From assembly GCA_965277855.1 (NCBI GenBank), contig OZ255847.1:1612001-1676000 (forward strand): DNA of 64,000 nucleotides. Reading direction: 5' to 3'. Origin of the DNA: Bog-105 sp965277855. Its GTDB lineage: Bacteria > Acidobacteriota > Terriglobia > Bryobacterales > Bryobacteraceae. A program made the translations under genes and the position numbers. Below are positions 1 through 7,872 of this stretch, piece by piece. The notes beneath the pieces were generated by a model. It did no database searches. It saw only the letters and a program-made list of their open reading frames with translations, and was not told the DNA's origin. Positions within the stretch are counted from its first letter, which is position 1. Each line of letters starts with the position of its first letter.

Positions 1-469
1 TGGCGAACGTGTCGTTAAATCCAATTGGCGGTAACCAGACCAGATGGAAGCGCCGCCGGTAATCATCCTTGACGATCTGGAAAGCCAGTGCGGGGTCCGC
101 TGGGATCTTCGTTTTTAGTATCACGCCCGCCGCTGTCCCGGTGTACTCCGGGTAAATATCAATGTCACCCTTGGTGATGGCAAGATGTGTCAATAATGTT
201 CCTCCCAGATTCAGGCGGCGGACCACGTGAGTATGCAGCTTGCGTTCAATCTGCTGCGCGGCGATCTCTCCCAAAATGATTTGCTCAGTAAAATTTTTTG
301 AGCCAACCACGATGTCCCCGCTTCGCCCGCAGCCCGCCAAAAGCGCACAGGCCGCGAGCCACGGCGCCATACGAAAAAGGAACTCGCGCTTTCGGGCGCC
401 GTGGGCGCGGTCCGTTGTGCGCGTGTTACGTGGAAGCGCACAGGCGAGAGCCACACATGCCAGCTTCAC
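1..469 (-). CDS. opuC: Osmoprotectant ABC transporter substrate-binding lipoprotein (ProX/OpuBC family), 3' end off window
   Basis: The reverse strand reads through a lipoprotein signal region, a lipobox LAGC and then VGSKNFTEQ and PEYTGTAA, which are hallmark motifs of the glycine betaine/choline-binding (OpuAC/ProX) fold. It would capture osmoprotectants in the periplasm for the neighbouring permease and ATPase. I chose the GTG at 469 because it overlaps the permease stop by 4 bp (GTGA) and has GGAG/GGAGA upstream. From there the protein starts MKLACVALACAL, then has 31 extra residues encoded by a dispersed repeat, then LAGC at about residues 44-47. An internal ATG at 370 (MAPWLAACALLAGC) could also start a shorter lipoprotein. 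Only about 156 residues are visible. The family call is secure; the start is inferred. Confidence 0.88.
   Translation of the reverse strand, partial: MKLACVALACALPRNTRTTDRAHGARKREFLFRMAPWLAACALLAGCGRSGDIVVGSKNFTEQIILGEIAAQQIERKLHTHVVRRLNLGGTLLTHLAITKGDIDIYPEYTGTAAGVILKTKIPADPALAFQIVKDDYRRRFHLVWLPPIGFNDTFA
341..433 (-). repeat. Dispersed repeat, copy A, in frame inside the opuC signal-peptide region
   Basis: This 93 bp segment lies between two copies of CTGTGCGCTT (434-443 and 341-350, read on the minus strand). Its core, 341-422, matches the plus-strand sequence 61149-61229 with about 7 mismatches and one gap over 82 positions. It is exactly 31 codons long and stays open in the opuC frame. 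Removing it would leave MKLACVALACAL joined to LAGC, an ordinary lipoprotein leader. A related but more diverged copy is at 9820-9937. Confidence 0.8.
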
Positions 470-1092
470 CGCGCAATTCTCCGCTCCAGCGCCGACATGC
501 CCCAATCGGCCAGCAACGCCAAACCCGCCGCCGGAATCGCCCCCGCCAGAATTTCAAGTGTATTGACGGAGGCCACCCCGCGAAAAATCAACTCGCCCAA
601 CCCCCCACCACCAATGACCGCCGCAATCACCGCCGTCCCAATATTCGTCACCAACGCGATGCGAATTCCGGCGAGAATCGTCGGCGCGGCCAGCGGCAGT
701 TCCACCCAGCGCAGCAACTGCCGGTCCGTCATCCCCATAGCAATAGCGGCCTCGCGCACCGGCGGATCCACGTTGCTAATTCCGACTATGGTGTTGCGCA
801 GAATCGGCAACAGCGAATACAGCACGAGGCACAAAATCGCCGTGTGACGCCCAATCCCCCCAATCAAAGGCACCGGCAGCAGAAATCCGAACAGCGCCAG
901 GCTCGGAATCGTTTGCAGAATGCTCGCGACCGTCACTGATACTTTCCGTAAGAACGGCCGTCGTGTGCCCGCTACCCCCAAACTAACCCCGATCAGTACC
1001 GCGATACCGCACGAAATCACCACGATCATGATGTGCTCGCCGGTAAGCGACACAACGTCTGCTAATAAAGTCTGAAGAACGGTTTGATCCAC
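466..1092 (-). CDS. opuB: Osmoprotectant ABC transporter permease (OpuB/ProW family)
   Basis: This 208-residue inner-membrane protein has about five hydrophobic segments. The cytoplasmic EAA loop is visible at roughly residues 114-134 (EAAIAMGMTDRQLLRW), followed by GIRIALVTNIGTA and IGGGGLGELIF, typical of OpuBB/OpuBD/YehW-type permeases. It would form the channel for glycine betaine or choline uptake with the ATPase at 1941-2648 and the binding protein downstream. Length is normal for the short single-domain permeases of this family. The stop codon overlaps the GTG of the binding-protein gene, so the two are probably translationally coupled. The substrate within the quaternary-amine group cannot be decided from sequence. 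Confidence 0.92.
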   Translation of the reverse strand: MDQTVLQTLLADVVSLTGEHIMIVVISCGIAVLIGVSLGVAGTRRPFLRKVSVTVASILQTIPSLALFGFLLPVPLIGGIGRHTAILCLVLYSLLPILRNTIVGISNVDPPVREAAIAMGMTDRQLLRWVELPLAAPTILAGIRIALVTNIGTAVIAAVIGGGGLGELIFRGVASVNTLEILAGAIPAAGLALLADWGMSALERRIAR

Positions 1093-1101
1093 GCGATTTA
1101 C

Positions 1102-1944
1102 TTACGGCTTCTCGATCTTTTCCTGCGTGTTTACCGAGAAGAGGTGGCATTGATCCAACTCTTCTTTAAAGCGAAACCGGGCGTGCAGAAATAAAGCCGC
1201 GCGCGCGTCGCCGCTGCCGTCCACCTTTTTCGTAATCCAGACCCCGTCCGGTTCTCTCTGCTGTGTCACATGCAGCCAGAAGCCTTTGTGCAGATTAGCC
1301 AGCAGCCCGGCCCCGATTTTGACGTCGCGCATGGTTTCGAAACGCAGCTCAACCGGAGTTCCGGTTTCTTCATCGATGACGATCTTACCTGTCAATGCTT
1401 CGGCAAAGCGCTCTTCGAGACTCTTGGCATGAAACGTAGGATCGCCCGACATGTCATAAAACAACATGCTGCGGCCATAGCGGGTATCCCGTCGTCCATT
1501 AGTTAACTGCAGCGCCCGCAAAAACATGTCGGCCTGCTTTTCGCCTTTCGCTTGAGCCTTGTCCGCTTCGGCCTTGTTGCTGTACTTCTTCACATCCTTG
1601 TCGACCCGGTCCTGCTCTTTCTTTGCGTCGGAAGCACCGAGCGGCTTGCCGTCGCGCTCGAGTGTGTGTTCGATCTGAATGCGATTGACAAAAAACTGCT
1701 CCTTTTTGGCGGACTTGTGTTTCTTTATCGAGCCATCGGAGTTCAACTCATCGCTCTGCTCATGCACGATGCAGGAGTAATTCTCGAGAGCATCTTCCGA
1801 TATCCGCATGCTTTTGAGCATTCGCTGTTTGGTCTGGCGCGGGTCGGGCAACGGCTTGGCCAGTGTATCGGACCAGGCAGAAGCGGCGGCGCAGCATACC
1901 AGCAAAGTCGCGGGCATGAGCCGATTCAATGCGGCCTGATTCAA
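1102..1944 (-). CDS. Secreted hypothetical protein within the osmoprotectant operon
   Basis: The 280-residue product begins with a likely Sec signal peptide (hydrophobic to about residue 25, ending near ASAWS) and continues as a soluble, charged domain rich in Lys, Asp and Glu. Residues 85-140 are especially lysine-rich. Phrases such as IVIDEETGTPVELRFETM and HVTQQREPDGVWITKKVDG resemble the beta-strand pattern of outer-membrane lipoprotein-sorting (LolA/LolB-like) proteins found in many acidobacterial secreted hypotheticals, but I cannot assign a family firmly. It starts inside the end of the ATPase gene (4 bp overlap) and ends 9 bp before the permease gene, so it is co-transcribed with the transporter. 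Its role in transport is unknown. Confidence 0.75.
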   Translation of the reverse strand: MNQAALNRLMPATLLVCCAAASAWSDTLAKPLPDPRQTKQRMLKSMRISEDALENYSCIVHEQSDELNSDGSIKKHKSAKKEQFFVNRIQIEHTLERDGKPLGASDAKKEQDRVDKDVKKYSNKAEADKAQAKGEKQADMFLRALQLTNGRRDTRYGRSMLFYDMSGDPTFHAKSLEERFAEALTGKIVIDEETGTPVELRFETMRDVKIGAGLLANLHKGFWLHVTQQREPDGVWITKKVDGSGDARAALFLHARFRFKEELDQCHLFSVNTQEKIEKP

Positions 1945-2648
1945 TGCGGCCTCACTTCAGGCGGCAGCGTGTCGCGAAACGCTCGGGCCACCGGCGTATC
2001 GATCTCCCAAAATTCTTCAGGCGTCACCAGTGCTTCCAGCTTTCCGCCTCCCAGGACAGCGATGCGTGTGCCGATCGACAAAGCCTCCAGTAAATCGTGC
2101 GTCACGAATACCGCGGCCACGTTGTACTGCTTGCGCAGGCGGGTAAACTGCTGCTGCATATCATGCCGCGTCACCGGATCGAGCGCCCCGAACGGCTCAT
2201 CGAACAGCAGCAGAGTGGGTTCCGCTGCCAGCGCGCGCGCCACGGCCACCCGCTGCCTTTGTCCGCCGGAGAGTTGCGCGGGACGGCGGCCGGCAATATC
2301 GGACGCGCCTAACCCCACCTGAGCCAGCAGCTCGTCCGCCCGGGCACGCTGCCGATCCTCGGTCCATCCCAGCAGTTGCGGCACCAGCAGCACGTTCCGC
2401 CGGACCGTCCAGTGCGGCAAAAGGCCGAATTCCTGAATCACGTATCCAATTTGCCGCCGCAACTGAATCGGATCCAGTTGGCTGACATCCTTTCCTTCGA
2501 TCGCAACCGTTCCGCCAGTCGGGTCCAGCATCCGATTGATCAGGCGCAGCGCTGTCGTTTTCCCTGATCCGCTGCTCCCCAGCAACACCAGCACCTCCCC
2601 CCGCTCGATCTCAAAGGAGAGATCGTCCAGGATTTTGCGGCCGTTCAC
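1941..2648 (-). CDS. opuA: Osmoprotectant ABC transporter ATP-binding protein (OpuA/ProV-like, no CBS domains)
   Basis: All ABC ATPase motifs are present in the 235-residue reading: Walker A GSSGSGKT (about 24-31), Q-loop at 72, signature LSGGQ (126-130), Walker B LLLFDEP (146-152) and switch His at 184. It would energise uptake through the adjacent permease. The C-terminus stops soon after the nucleotide-binding domain, so the CBS pair used for ionic-strength sensing in OpuA/ProV is absent. No AUG fits the N-terminus. The GTG at 2648 cuts into the first beta strand, while the in-frame codons upstream read LPHLRFEQVSYA. A CTG at 2684 preceded by GAGGG could be the real start, and an in-frame TGA closes the frame just upstream. 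Confidence 0.9.
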   Translation of the reverse strand: MNGRKILDDLSFEIERGEVLVLLGSSGSGKTTALRLINRMLDPTGGTVAIEGKDVSQLDPIQLRRQIGYVIQEFGLLPHWTVRRNVLLVPQLLGWTEDRQRARADELLAQVGLGASDIAGRRPAQLSGGQRQRVAVARALAAEPTLLLFDEPFGALDPVTRHDMQQQFTRLRKQYNVAAVFVTHDLLEALSIGTRIAVLGGGKLEALVTPEEFWEIDTPVARAFRDTLPPEVRPH

Positions 2649-2850
2649 GGCGTAGCTGACCTGCTCAAAACGTAGGTGCGGCAGAATTAACCCTCTGTCC
2701 TTTCATTATCTGCATGGGATACTAGAAAGACGCTGAGTGTCCCGCCTGACACGTCCCCAAACCATCGAATCTTTTGCAGCAATTTGGAAAACGGATTGCT
2801 ATTTATTCTCCCGTCACCCCACTACAATCGAGAATTCTCACTAGCTCGCA

Positions 2851-5409
2851 ATGCCGTATCAAATCCAACCCCTTCAAGAATTTTTAGTTCATCCGGCCCT
2901 GCCTTCCGCTCTCAACCGGCTTTCTGAGATCGCCTACAACCTGGTGTGGAGCTGGGATCATACAATCCGCAGCGTCTTCCGACGCCTCGATCCAGTGCTC
3001 TGGAAAGAGTGCAACCACAATCCGATTGCCCTGCTGGGACGAATCCCTCAGGAGAAGCTCGACCGTGCGGCCACCGATCCGCGCTTCTTGCTGCTGTACC
3101 GGCGCGCTTGCGAACGGCACGACAGCTACCTGCATACCAGTACACCGACAGAAACAACGCCGCGGATCGCTTACTTCTCGATGGAGTACGGCTTGCTCGA
3201 TTGCATGCAGATCTATTCGGGCGGCCTGGGTTTACTTTCGGGCGACCACCTGAAGGCGGCGAGCGACAACGATTTTGCGCTCACCGGTGTCGGTTTGCTC
3301 TATCAGCGGGGCTATCTCCAGCAACATTTGAATCCGGACGGCTGGCAGCAAGAACGCACACCGCTTAACGACTTTTATACGTTGCCGGTTCGCCCGTGCG
3401 AAGACGCCAAAGGCGGCGAAGTCCTGGTAACCGTCACTCTGCCAACCGGCGAACTCCACCTGAAGGTCTGGCACATCGATGTCGGCCGGGTGAAGCTCTA
3501 TCTGCTCGACAGCAATATTCCGTTGAACACCATGCCGGAACATCGTGAGATTACCGACCAGTTATATGGCGGCGATATCTTCAAACGCATCCGGCAGGAA
3601 ATCGTGCTCGGCATCGGCGGCCTGCGGGCTTTAAAGGCGCTCGGGATTCAGCCCACCGTGTACCACATGAACGAAGGCCATGCCGCGTTCCTGGCGATTG
3701 AGCGCGTGCGGGTTTTGATGCGCGAAGAGAAGCTCAGCTTCGAGCAAGCGCTCGAGGCGACTCGCGTCAGCAACGTGTTTACGACTCACACCTCTGTGCC
3801 GGCCGGTATCGACCTGTTCGACTCCACGCTGGTCTACGATTACTTCCACAGTTACTGCGAGCAGGCCGGCTTTCCTTTTGAAAAGATGCTGGCGCTGGGA
3901 CGCAAGAATCTGGCCGATCCGACCGAGCGCTTCTCGATGGCCGTGCTGGCGCTGAAGACGTCGGCGTTTCGCAATGCCGTCAGCGTATTGCACCGTTACG
4001 TCTCCCAGGACATGTTCCAGGATCTGTGGCCTCGCTTGCCGGTCAACGAAGTGCCTATTACTTCAGTGACCAACGGCGTGCATTCTCCGACCTGGATCAA
4101 CGGCGACCTGGCTTCCATTTACGACCAGTACCTGCAGCCGGAATGGCGCGAACGCCTCGAAGACAACAAAATGTGGGAACTGGTGCAGGAAATTCCGGGC
4201 CAGGAAATCTGGGAAATGCACCGCAAACGAAAGCGGCGCATGGTCGCGTTTGTGCGGGAGCGAGCTTCCGGCTCGGCGATGCAGCGCAAATCATCGGCTA
4301 CCGAAGTGCGGCGACTCCAGGAGATCCTCGATCCGGATGTCTTCACCATCGGCTTCGCCCGTCGTTTCGCAACTTACAAACGAGCCACGCTGCTGTTCCG
4401 CGATGTGGCCCGGTTAAAACGAATTCTGAACAACACCGACATGCCCGTGCAGATTGTAATCGCCGGCAAAGCGCACCCCAAAGATCACCCGGGCAAAGCG
4501 CTGATCCGCGAGATTTACAATCTGTCGCGCGATCCTGACTTTTCGAAACGCCTCATTTTCGTCGAAGACTACGGAATTCAGGTCGCTCGCGAAATGGTGC
4601 AAGGTGTCGATCTCTGGCTGAATAATCCGCGCCGCGGCGAAGAAGCCTGCGGCACCAGCGGGATGAAAGCCTCAATGAACGGCGTGCTGAATTTTAGCGT
4701 GCTCGATGGCTGGTTCGACGAAGCTTTCGAAGCCTCGGGAGGCTGGGCCATCGGTGACCGCGCGCCCTATTCGGAAGACCAGGACGACATTCACGCGAGC
4801 GCCATTTACTCGACCCTCGAAAACGAGATCCTACCGCTGTACTACGAAAACCGCGGTTCCGATCAGGAGATTCCGGCGGAGTGGGTGCGCCGCATGAAGA
4901 CCTCGATCGCCAACATCACTCCGTGGTTCAGTTGCGGTCGGATGGTGGGTGATTACATGGCGGATTTGTATCAACCGGCGCACAAATTGTGGCGCACTAT
5001 TTCCGACAAGGATTTCGCGGCGGCCCGCCAGAAAACGGTGTGGGATTCGCGCATGGGCGCTACCTGGGACAAGATTCGCTTTGTCGAACACGGCGACGGA
5101 CCGGGCGACCAGGTGATGAGCGGATCGGCTATACCTTTGAAGGCGACGGTAGATCTGGCAGGTCTATCGCCCGCTGAAATACGGGTCGAGGCTGTGATCG
5201 GGCAAGTCGGCGTGAACGGGCAGTTACAGAGCACTTATACGGTGGCGTTGGAACCGGTAGAAGAGAAGGGATCTTCGATTGTATTTGCCAATCAATTTAC
5301 CGTACAGCAGACCGGTCGATTCGGTTATTCGATCCGGGTAAGTCCGAACCACTTTGATAATCCCCTGACGCGGCCTTGCAACGCTTTGCTACGGTGGATT
5401 TCGGATTAA
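2851..5409 (+). CDS. glgP: Alpha-glucan (glycogen/maltodextrin) phosphorylase, GT35
   Basis: The 852-residue protein phosphorolyses alpha-1,4-glucans to glucose 1-phosphate in the cytoplasm. It belongs to the GT35 type with an N-terminal extension (NLVWSWDHTIRSVFRRLDP). Motifs include SMEYGL, YSGGLGLLSGDHLKAASD, VYHMNEGHAAFL, the region GFARRFATYKRATLL, and the PLP site GTSGMKASMNG with the Schiff-base lysine at about residue 606. The last 120 residues form a beta-rich tail. A possible -10 element TACAAT lies at 2823-2828, 22 bp before the ATG. It is divergent from the osmoprotectant operon. GH15 and GH13 enzymes elsewhere in the window fit the same alpha-glucan economy. Confidence 0.95.
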   Translation: MPYQIQPLQEFLVHPALPSALNRLSEIAYNLVWSWDHTIRSVFRRLDPVLWKECNHNPIALLGRIPQEKLDRAATDPRFLLLYRRACERHDSYLHTSTPTETTPRIAYFSMEYGLLDCMQIYSGGLGLLSGDHLKAASDNDFALTGVGLLYQRGYLQQHLNPDGWQQERTPLNDFYTLPVRPCEDAKGGEVLVTVTLPTGELHLKVWHIDVGRVKLYLLDSNIPLNTMPEHREITDQLYGGDIFKRIRQEIVLGIGGLRALKALGIQPTVYHMNEGHAAFLAIERVRVLMREEKLSFEQALEATRVSNVFTTHTSVPAGIDLFDSTLVYDYFHSYCEQAGFPFEKMLALGRKNLADPTERFSMAVLALKTSAFRNAVSVLHRYVSQDMFQDLWPRLPVNEVPITSVTNGVHSPTWINGDLASIYDQYLQPEWRERLEDNKMWELVQEIPGQEIWEMHRKRKRRMVAFVRERASGSAMQRKSSATEVRRLQEILDPDVFTIGFARRFATYKRATLLFRDVARLKRILNNTDMPVQIVIAGKAHPKDHPGKALIREIYNLSRDPDFSKRLIFVEDYGIQVAREMVQGVDLWLNNPRRGEEACGTSGMKASMNGVLNFSVLDGWFDEAFEASGGWAIGDRAPYSEDQDDIHASAIYSTLENEILPLYYENRGSDQEIPAEWVRRMKTSIANITPWFSCGRMVGDYMADLYQPAHKLWRTISDKDFAAARQKTVWDSRMGATWDKIRFVEHGDGPGDQVMSGSAIPLKATVDLAGLSPAEIRVEAVIGQVGVNGQLQSTYTVALEPVEEKGSSIVFANQFTVQQTGRFGYSIRVSPNHFDNPLTRPCNALLRWISD

Positions 5410-5728
5410 AGATGTTATTTGGTACCAGGAGCCCGCTAATATCTGGTAAAAGCTTCTGGTACTGTTCTTTTCTAAATTCTTGAGGAGACGACACAAACTG
5501 CTGGCGCTTCCAGCAAATACGTGGTACATACAGATCAGGTAACGACGGAAAGTCAAATCATCCTCCGATTTTGCTATCCGTCTGCTTTCACCGAATCAAG
5601 CACCAAACGAATTACTTTCTCAGCTTTGATTGCAAATCGATGTAGGTTCGAATACGAGATGCGTACAGCAACTCTCAGTGCGTGACTTGCGTATAAATCG
5701 GACTTTTTGAAGGAGCCGATCCACAAAT
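5410..5728. other. Intergenic region after glgP
   Basis: No convincing coding sequence is seen in this stretch of about 320 bp. It holds the possible terminator at 5422-5470 and a second small hairpin, TGCTGG (5499-5504) with CCAGCA (5510-5515). The sequence is less GC-rich than its surroundings. The GGAG at 5711-5714 is a plausible ribosome binding site for the following gene. Confidence 0.5.
5422..5470 (+). terminator. Possible terminator of glgP
   Basis: GTACCAG at 5422-5428 is complementary to CTGGTAC at 5456-5462, with a long loop, followed by the T-rich stretch TGTTCTTTTC. The loop is longer than in a typical intrinsic terminator, so this is tentative. Confidence 0.3.
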
Positions 5729-6211
5729 ATGGACGGAGAACGTAAGTATAGGCAACACGGCTATCAGGACGCGGACCGTGCGTCCTCGCCTCAACGCCAG
5801 GACCGGGGACGGCCGCAAGGCCCGAAACAACCCTTTGATGTTACAGGCCCCAAGCTTCCCCGGCTTGTTCAGAACGTAGTGGCCTCGCGCTGCTTCAATT
5901 GCGCAGTGGCATTACCTGCCGGAACGGATTTCAAGGGCAACTGCCCAAAGTGCGGAGCCGCTCTGCATTGCTGCAAGCAGTGTATAAATTTCGATTCCTC
6001 TACCCGCTTTCAGTGTTTGAAGCCTATTCCTGTGCGGATCGCAGTGAAGGACCAGGCGAACACCTGCGACCTCTTTGCCACGCGCGTTACCGTGGCCCGC
6101 GATGGACTCGCGCCCGTTCCACCGCCCAGGACTAGCCAACCAGGGATGATGCAAGGGCCACGAAGTATTACCGATGCCCGGGCTGCCTTCGATAACTTGT
6201 TTAAAAAGTAA
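5729..6211 (+). CDS. Zinc-ribbon hypothetical protein
   Basis: The 160-residue product has a charged, probably disordered N-terminus (Arg, Gln and Asp rich, about residues 1-45), then a cysteine-rich core with CFNC (about 55-58), CPKCG (about 73-77), CCKQC and a further Cys in FQCLKP and NTCDLF. The spacing suggests a zinc ribbon followed by extra metal-binding cysteines. No enzymatic motif is visible. A GGAG element lies about 14 bp upstream of the ATG. I do not recognise the family and infer no function beyond zinc binding. It is followed by a small membrane-protein gene on the same strand. Confidence 0.75.
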   Translation: MDGERKYRQHGYQDADRASSPQRQDRGRPQGPKQPFDVTGPKLPRLVQNVVASRCFNCAVALPAGTDFKGNCPKCGAALHCCKQCINFDSSTRFQCLKPIPVRIAVKDQANTCDLFATRVTVARDGLAPVPPPRTSQPGMMQGPRSITDARAAFDNLFKK

Positions 6212-6247
6212 TTTAGTCTTGGCTTCGTTTTTGTTTCCTCCTCGGTA

Positions 6248-6400
6248 ATGGCCGCTCCCAAAATTAAGAAGAAGTCTCTCTCGACCACCAAAGCCTCTCC
6301 CGTACCAAAGCAAGGCGCTCTGCCCTGCCTGATCATCATCGCCCTGATTTTGGTTGTCATAGGGCTGCTGCTGTATTTCTCGTTACGCGGAGCCGGCTGA
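6248..6400 (+). CDS. Small single-pass membrane protein (50 aa)
   Basis: A short frame starting ATG at 6248 and ending TGA at 6400 encodes a 50-residue protein. It has a basic N-terminus (KIKKKS), a linker and one strong transmembrane helix (CLIIIALILVVIGLLLYF, about residues 27-44), ending RGAG. Basic residues before the helix predict the N-terminus in the cytoplasm. It begins 36 bp after the zinc-ribbon gene and may be co-transcribed with it. The ribosome binding site is weak. No family is recognised, but the charge-then-helix organisation is unlikely to arise by chance. Confidence 0.6.
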   Translation: MAAPKIKKKSLSTTKASPVPKQGALPCLIIIALILVVIGLLLYFSLRGAG

Positions 6401-6515
6401 GAAGCTTAAAAACGTCTTATCTGCGTCCATCCGTGTTCATCTGCGGCCAAATCTGGTTTTTCGCCAATCTCTAAAATCTTCCCTGCGAAAGGCCCACTGC
6501 TAAGCTGGCGAAGAC

Positions 6516-7238
6516 ATGAGGAGCGACGGAAGAGCCGCCAATCAGCTTCGGCCCACCAGCATTAAGCCCGATTATTTAGTAACAGCCGAAGGTTCGGTCC
6601 TGATCGAGGCGGGCAACACGCGTGTTTTGTGCGCGGCCTCGGTCGAAGATAGCGTGCCGGGGTTCCTGCGGGGTACCGGCAAAGGCTGGATCACGGCCGA
6701 ATATTCGATGTTGCCGCGCGCCACCGTCACGCGCACCCCTCGTGAGATCAGCAAAGGGCGGCAATCGGGGCGAACTCACGAGATTCAGCGTTTGATCGGG
6801 CGCTCGCTACGTTCGGTAGTCGATCTGGCGACCCTCGGCGAACGCAGTATTATCGTCGATTGCGATGTTCTGCAGGCCGACGGTGGAACCCGCACGGCTG
6901 CCATCACCGGCGCCTATGTGGCGCTGGCTATCGCGATCGGCACACTGGTGAAGTTTAAGGTGCTGGCTGCCTCGCCGATACTCGATTCGGTAGCTGCCAC
7001 CAGCGTAGGCATGGTAGGTGGCGTGGCGCTGCTCGATCTCGCGTACGAAGAAGATTCGCGCGCCGATGTCGACATGAACGTGGTTCTGACGGGCGCCGGC
7101 AAATTTGTAGAGCTGCAGGCCACCGCCGAACACCAGCCGTTCGAGGATGCGGATCTGGAACAGATGGTAGATCTGGCGCGGCTTGGTATTGAGGAGCTCC
7201 GTACTCTCCAGCAACACGTCTTGTCAGGGCGGCTGTGA
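6516..7238 (+). CDS. rph: Ribonuclease PH
   Basis: The 240-residue protein is a phosphorolytic 3'-5' exoribonuclease that trims tRNA 3' ends. Motifs include the N-terminal MRSDGRAANQLRP, the substrate region GTGKGWITAEYSMLPRAT, RTPREISKGRQSGRTHEIQRLIGRSLR, and the phosphate-binding part DCDVLQADGGTRTAAITGAYVAL. Length is normal for the hexameric enzyme. Its stop overlaps the GTG of the next gene by 4 bp, so rph and the ITPase are coupled, an arrangement common in bacteria. Confidence 0.97.
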   Translation: MRSDGRAANQLRPTSIKPDYLVTAEGSVLIEAGNTRVLCAASVEDSVPGFLRGTGKGWITAEYSMLPRATVTRTPREISKGRQSGRTHEIQRLIGRSLRSVVDLATLGERSIIVDCDVLQADGGTRTAAITGAYVALAIAIGTLVKFKVLAASPILDSVAATSVGMVGGVALLDLAYEEDSRADVDMNVVLTGAGKFVELQATAEHQPFEDADLEQMVDLARLGIEELRTLQQHVLSGRL

Positions 7239-7846
7239 ACAAAACTCTCTACGCCTGCTCGACCAATGCGGGTAAGCTGCGCGAGTTTGCACACGCGTGC
7301 AGCGAGTGGGGAAGCGCCGGCTGGAACGTCCAGACACTCCCGGGATTGCAGGAGATACACGCACCCGAAGAAAACGGTGAGACCTTTGAAGAGAATGCCG
7401 TTCTCAAAGCCATTTACTATTCAAATGCAACGCCAGAGTTCGTATTTGCCGACGACTCGGGACTCGCAGTAACTTCGTTACATGGCGCGCCCGGCGTGCG
7501 TTCGGCCCGCTTTGCCGGTCCGGCAGCGACGGACTCCGCCAACAATCAACGCCTGCTGGACCTGTTGTCCGCATTTGAGGATCGTTCGGCACAATTTGTC
7601 TGCGTAATCGCTTTGGCGCACCAGGGCCAAATTGTGGAAACTTTTCGAGCTGCGGTGGAAGGCGAGATTCTGCACCAGGCCTCAAGCGGCGAGAACGGTT
7701 TTGGTTACGACCCGCTCTTCTTTTATCCGCCCTACGGACGTTCGTTTGCCGATGTGAGCCCGGAGGAAAAATTGCAGGTCAGTCATCGCGGTAAGGCGCT
7801 TCGCCAGTTGTTTGCGTACCTGCACCTGCCAAATATCCAGACTTAA
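7235..7846 (+). CDS. rdgB: XTP/dITP diphosphatase (non-canonical purine NTP pyrophosphatase, RdgB/HAM1)
   Basis: This 203-residue cytoplasmic enzyme hydrolyses dITP, XTP and ITP to monophosphates, keeping deaminated purines out of nucleic acids. Visible motifs are the N-terminal STNAGKLREF, the GETFEENAVLKA metal-binding region, FADDSGLAV, GAPGVRSARFAG, and GFGYDPLFFYPPYGRSFADVS near the C-terminus. The GTG start overlaps the rph stop (GTGA). Frame and length fit the family well. Confidence 0.96.
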   Translation: MNKTLYACSTNAGKLREFAHACSEWGSAGWNVQTLPGLQEIHAPEENGETFEENAVLKAIYYSNATPEFVFADDSGLAVTSLHGAPGVRSARFAGPAATDSANNQRLLDLLSAFEDRSAQFVCVIALAHQGQIVETFRAAVEGEILHQASSGENGFGYDPLFFYPPYGRSFADVSPEEKLQVSHRGKALRQLFAYLHLPNIQT

Positions 7847-7862
7847 ACAGGCGGCAATCCGC

Positions 7863-7868
7863 TAAAAT
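7863..7868 (+). promoter_or_regulatory. Possible -10 element for a leaderless aminotransferase mRNA
   Basis: TAAAAT lies only four bases upstream of the ATG at 7873. No ribosome binding site is present between them, so transcription from it would begin at or next to the start codon. No clear -35 element was found. This is an inference from spacing. Confidence 0.3.
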
Positions 7869-7872
7869 ACGA

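Noticed and set aside
240..939. Long plus-strand open frames opposite the osmoprotectant genes
   Set aside because: They overlap clearly coding minus-strand genes and have biased Arg/Pro-rich composition; they are antisense shadows.
5640..5660. GTTCGAATAC-like string resembling a tRNA T-loop after glgP
   Set aside because: No matching acceptor, D or anticodon arms can be drawn around it, so it is not a tRNA.
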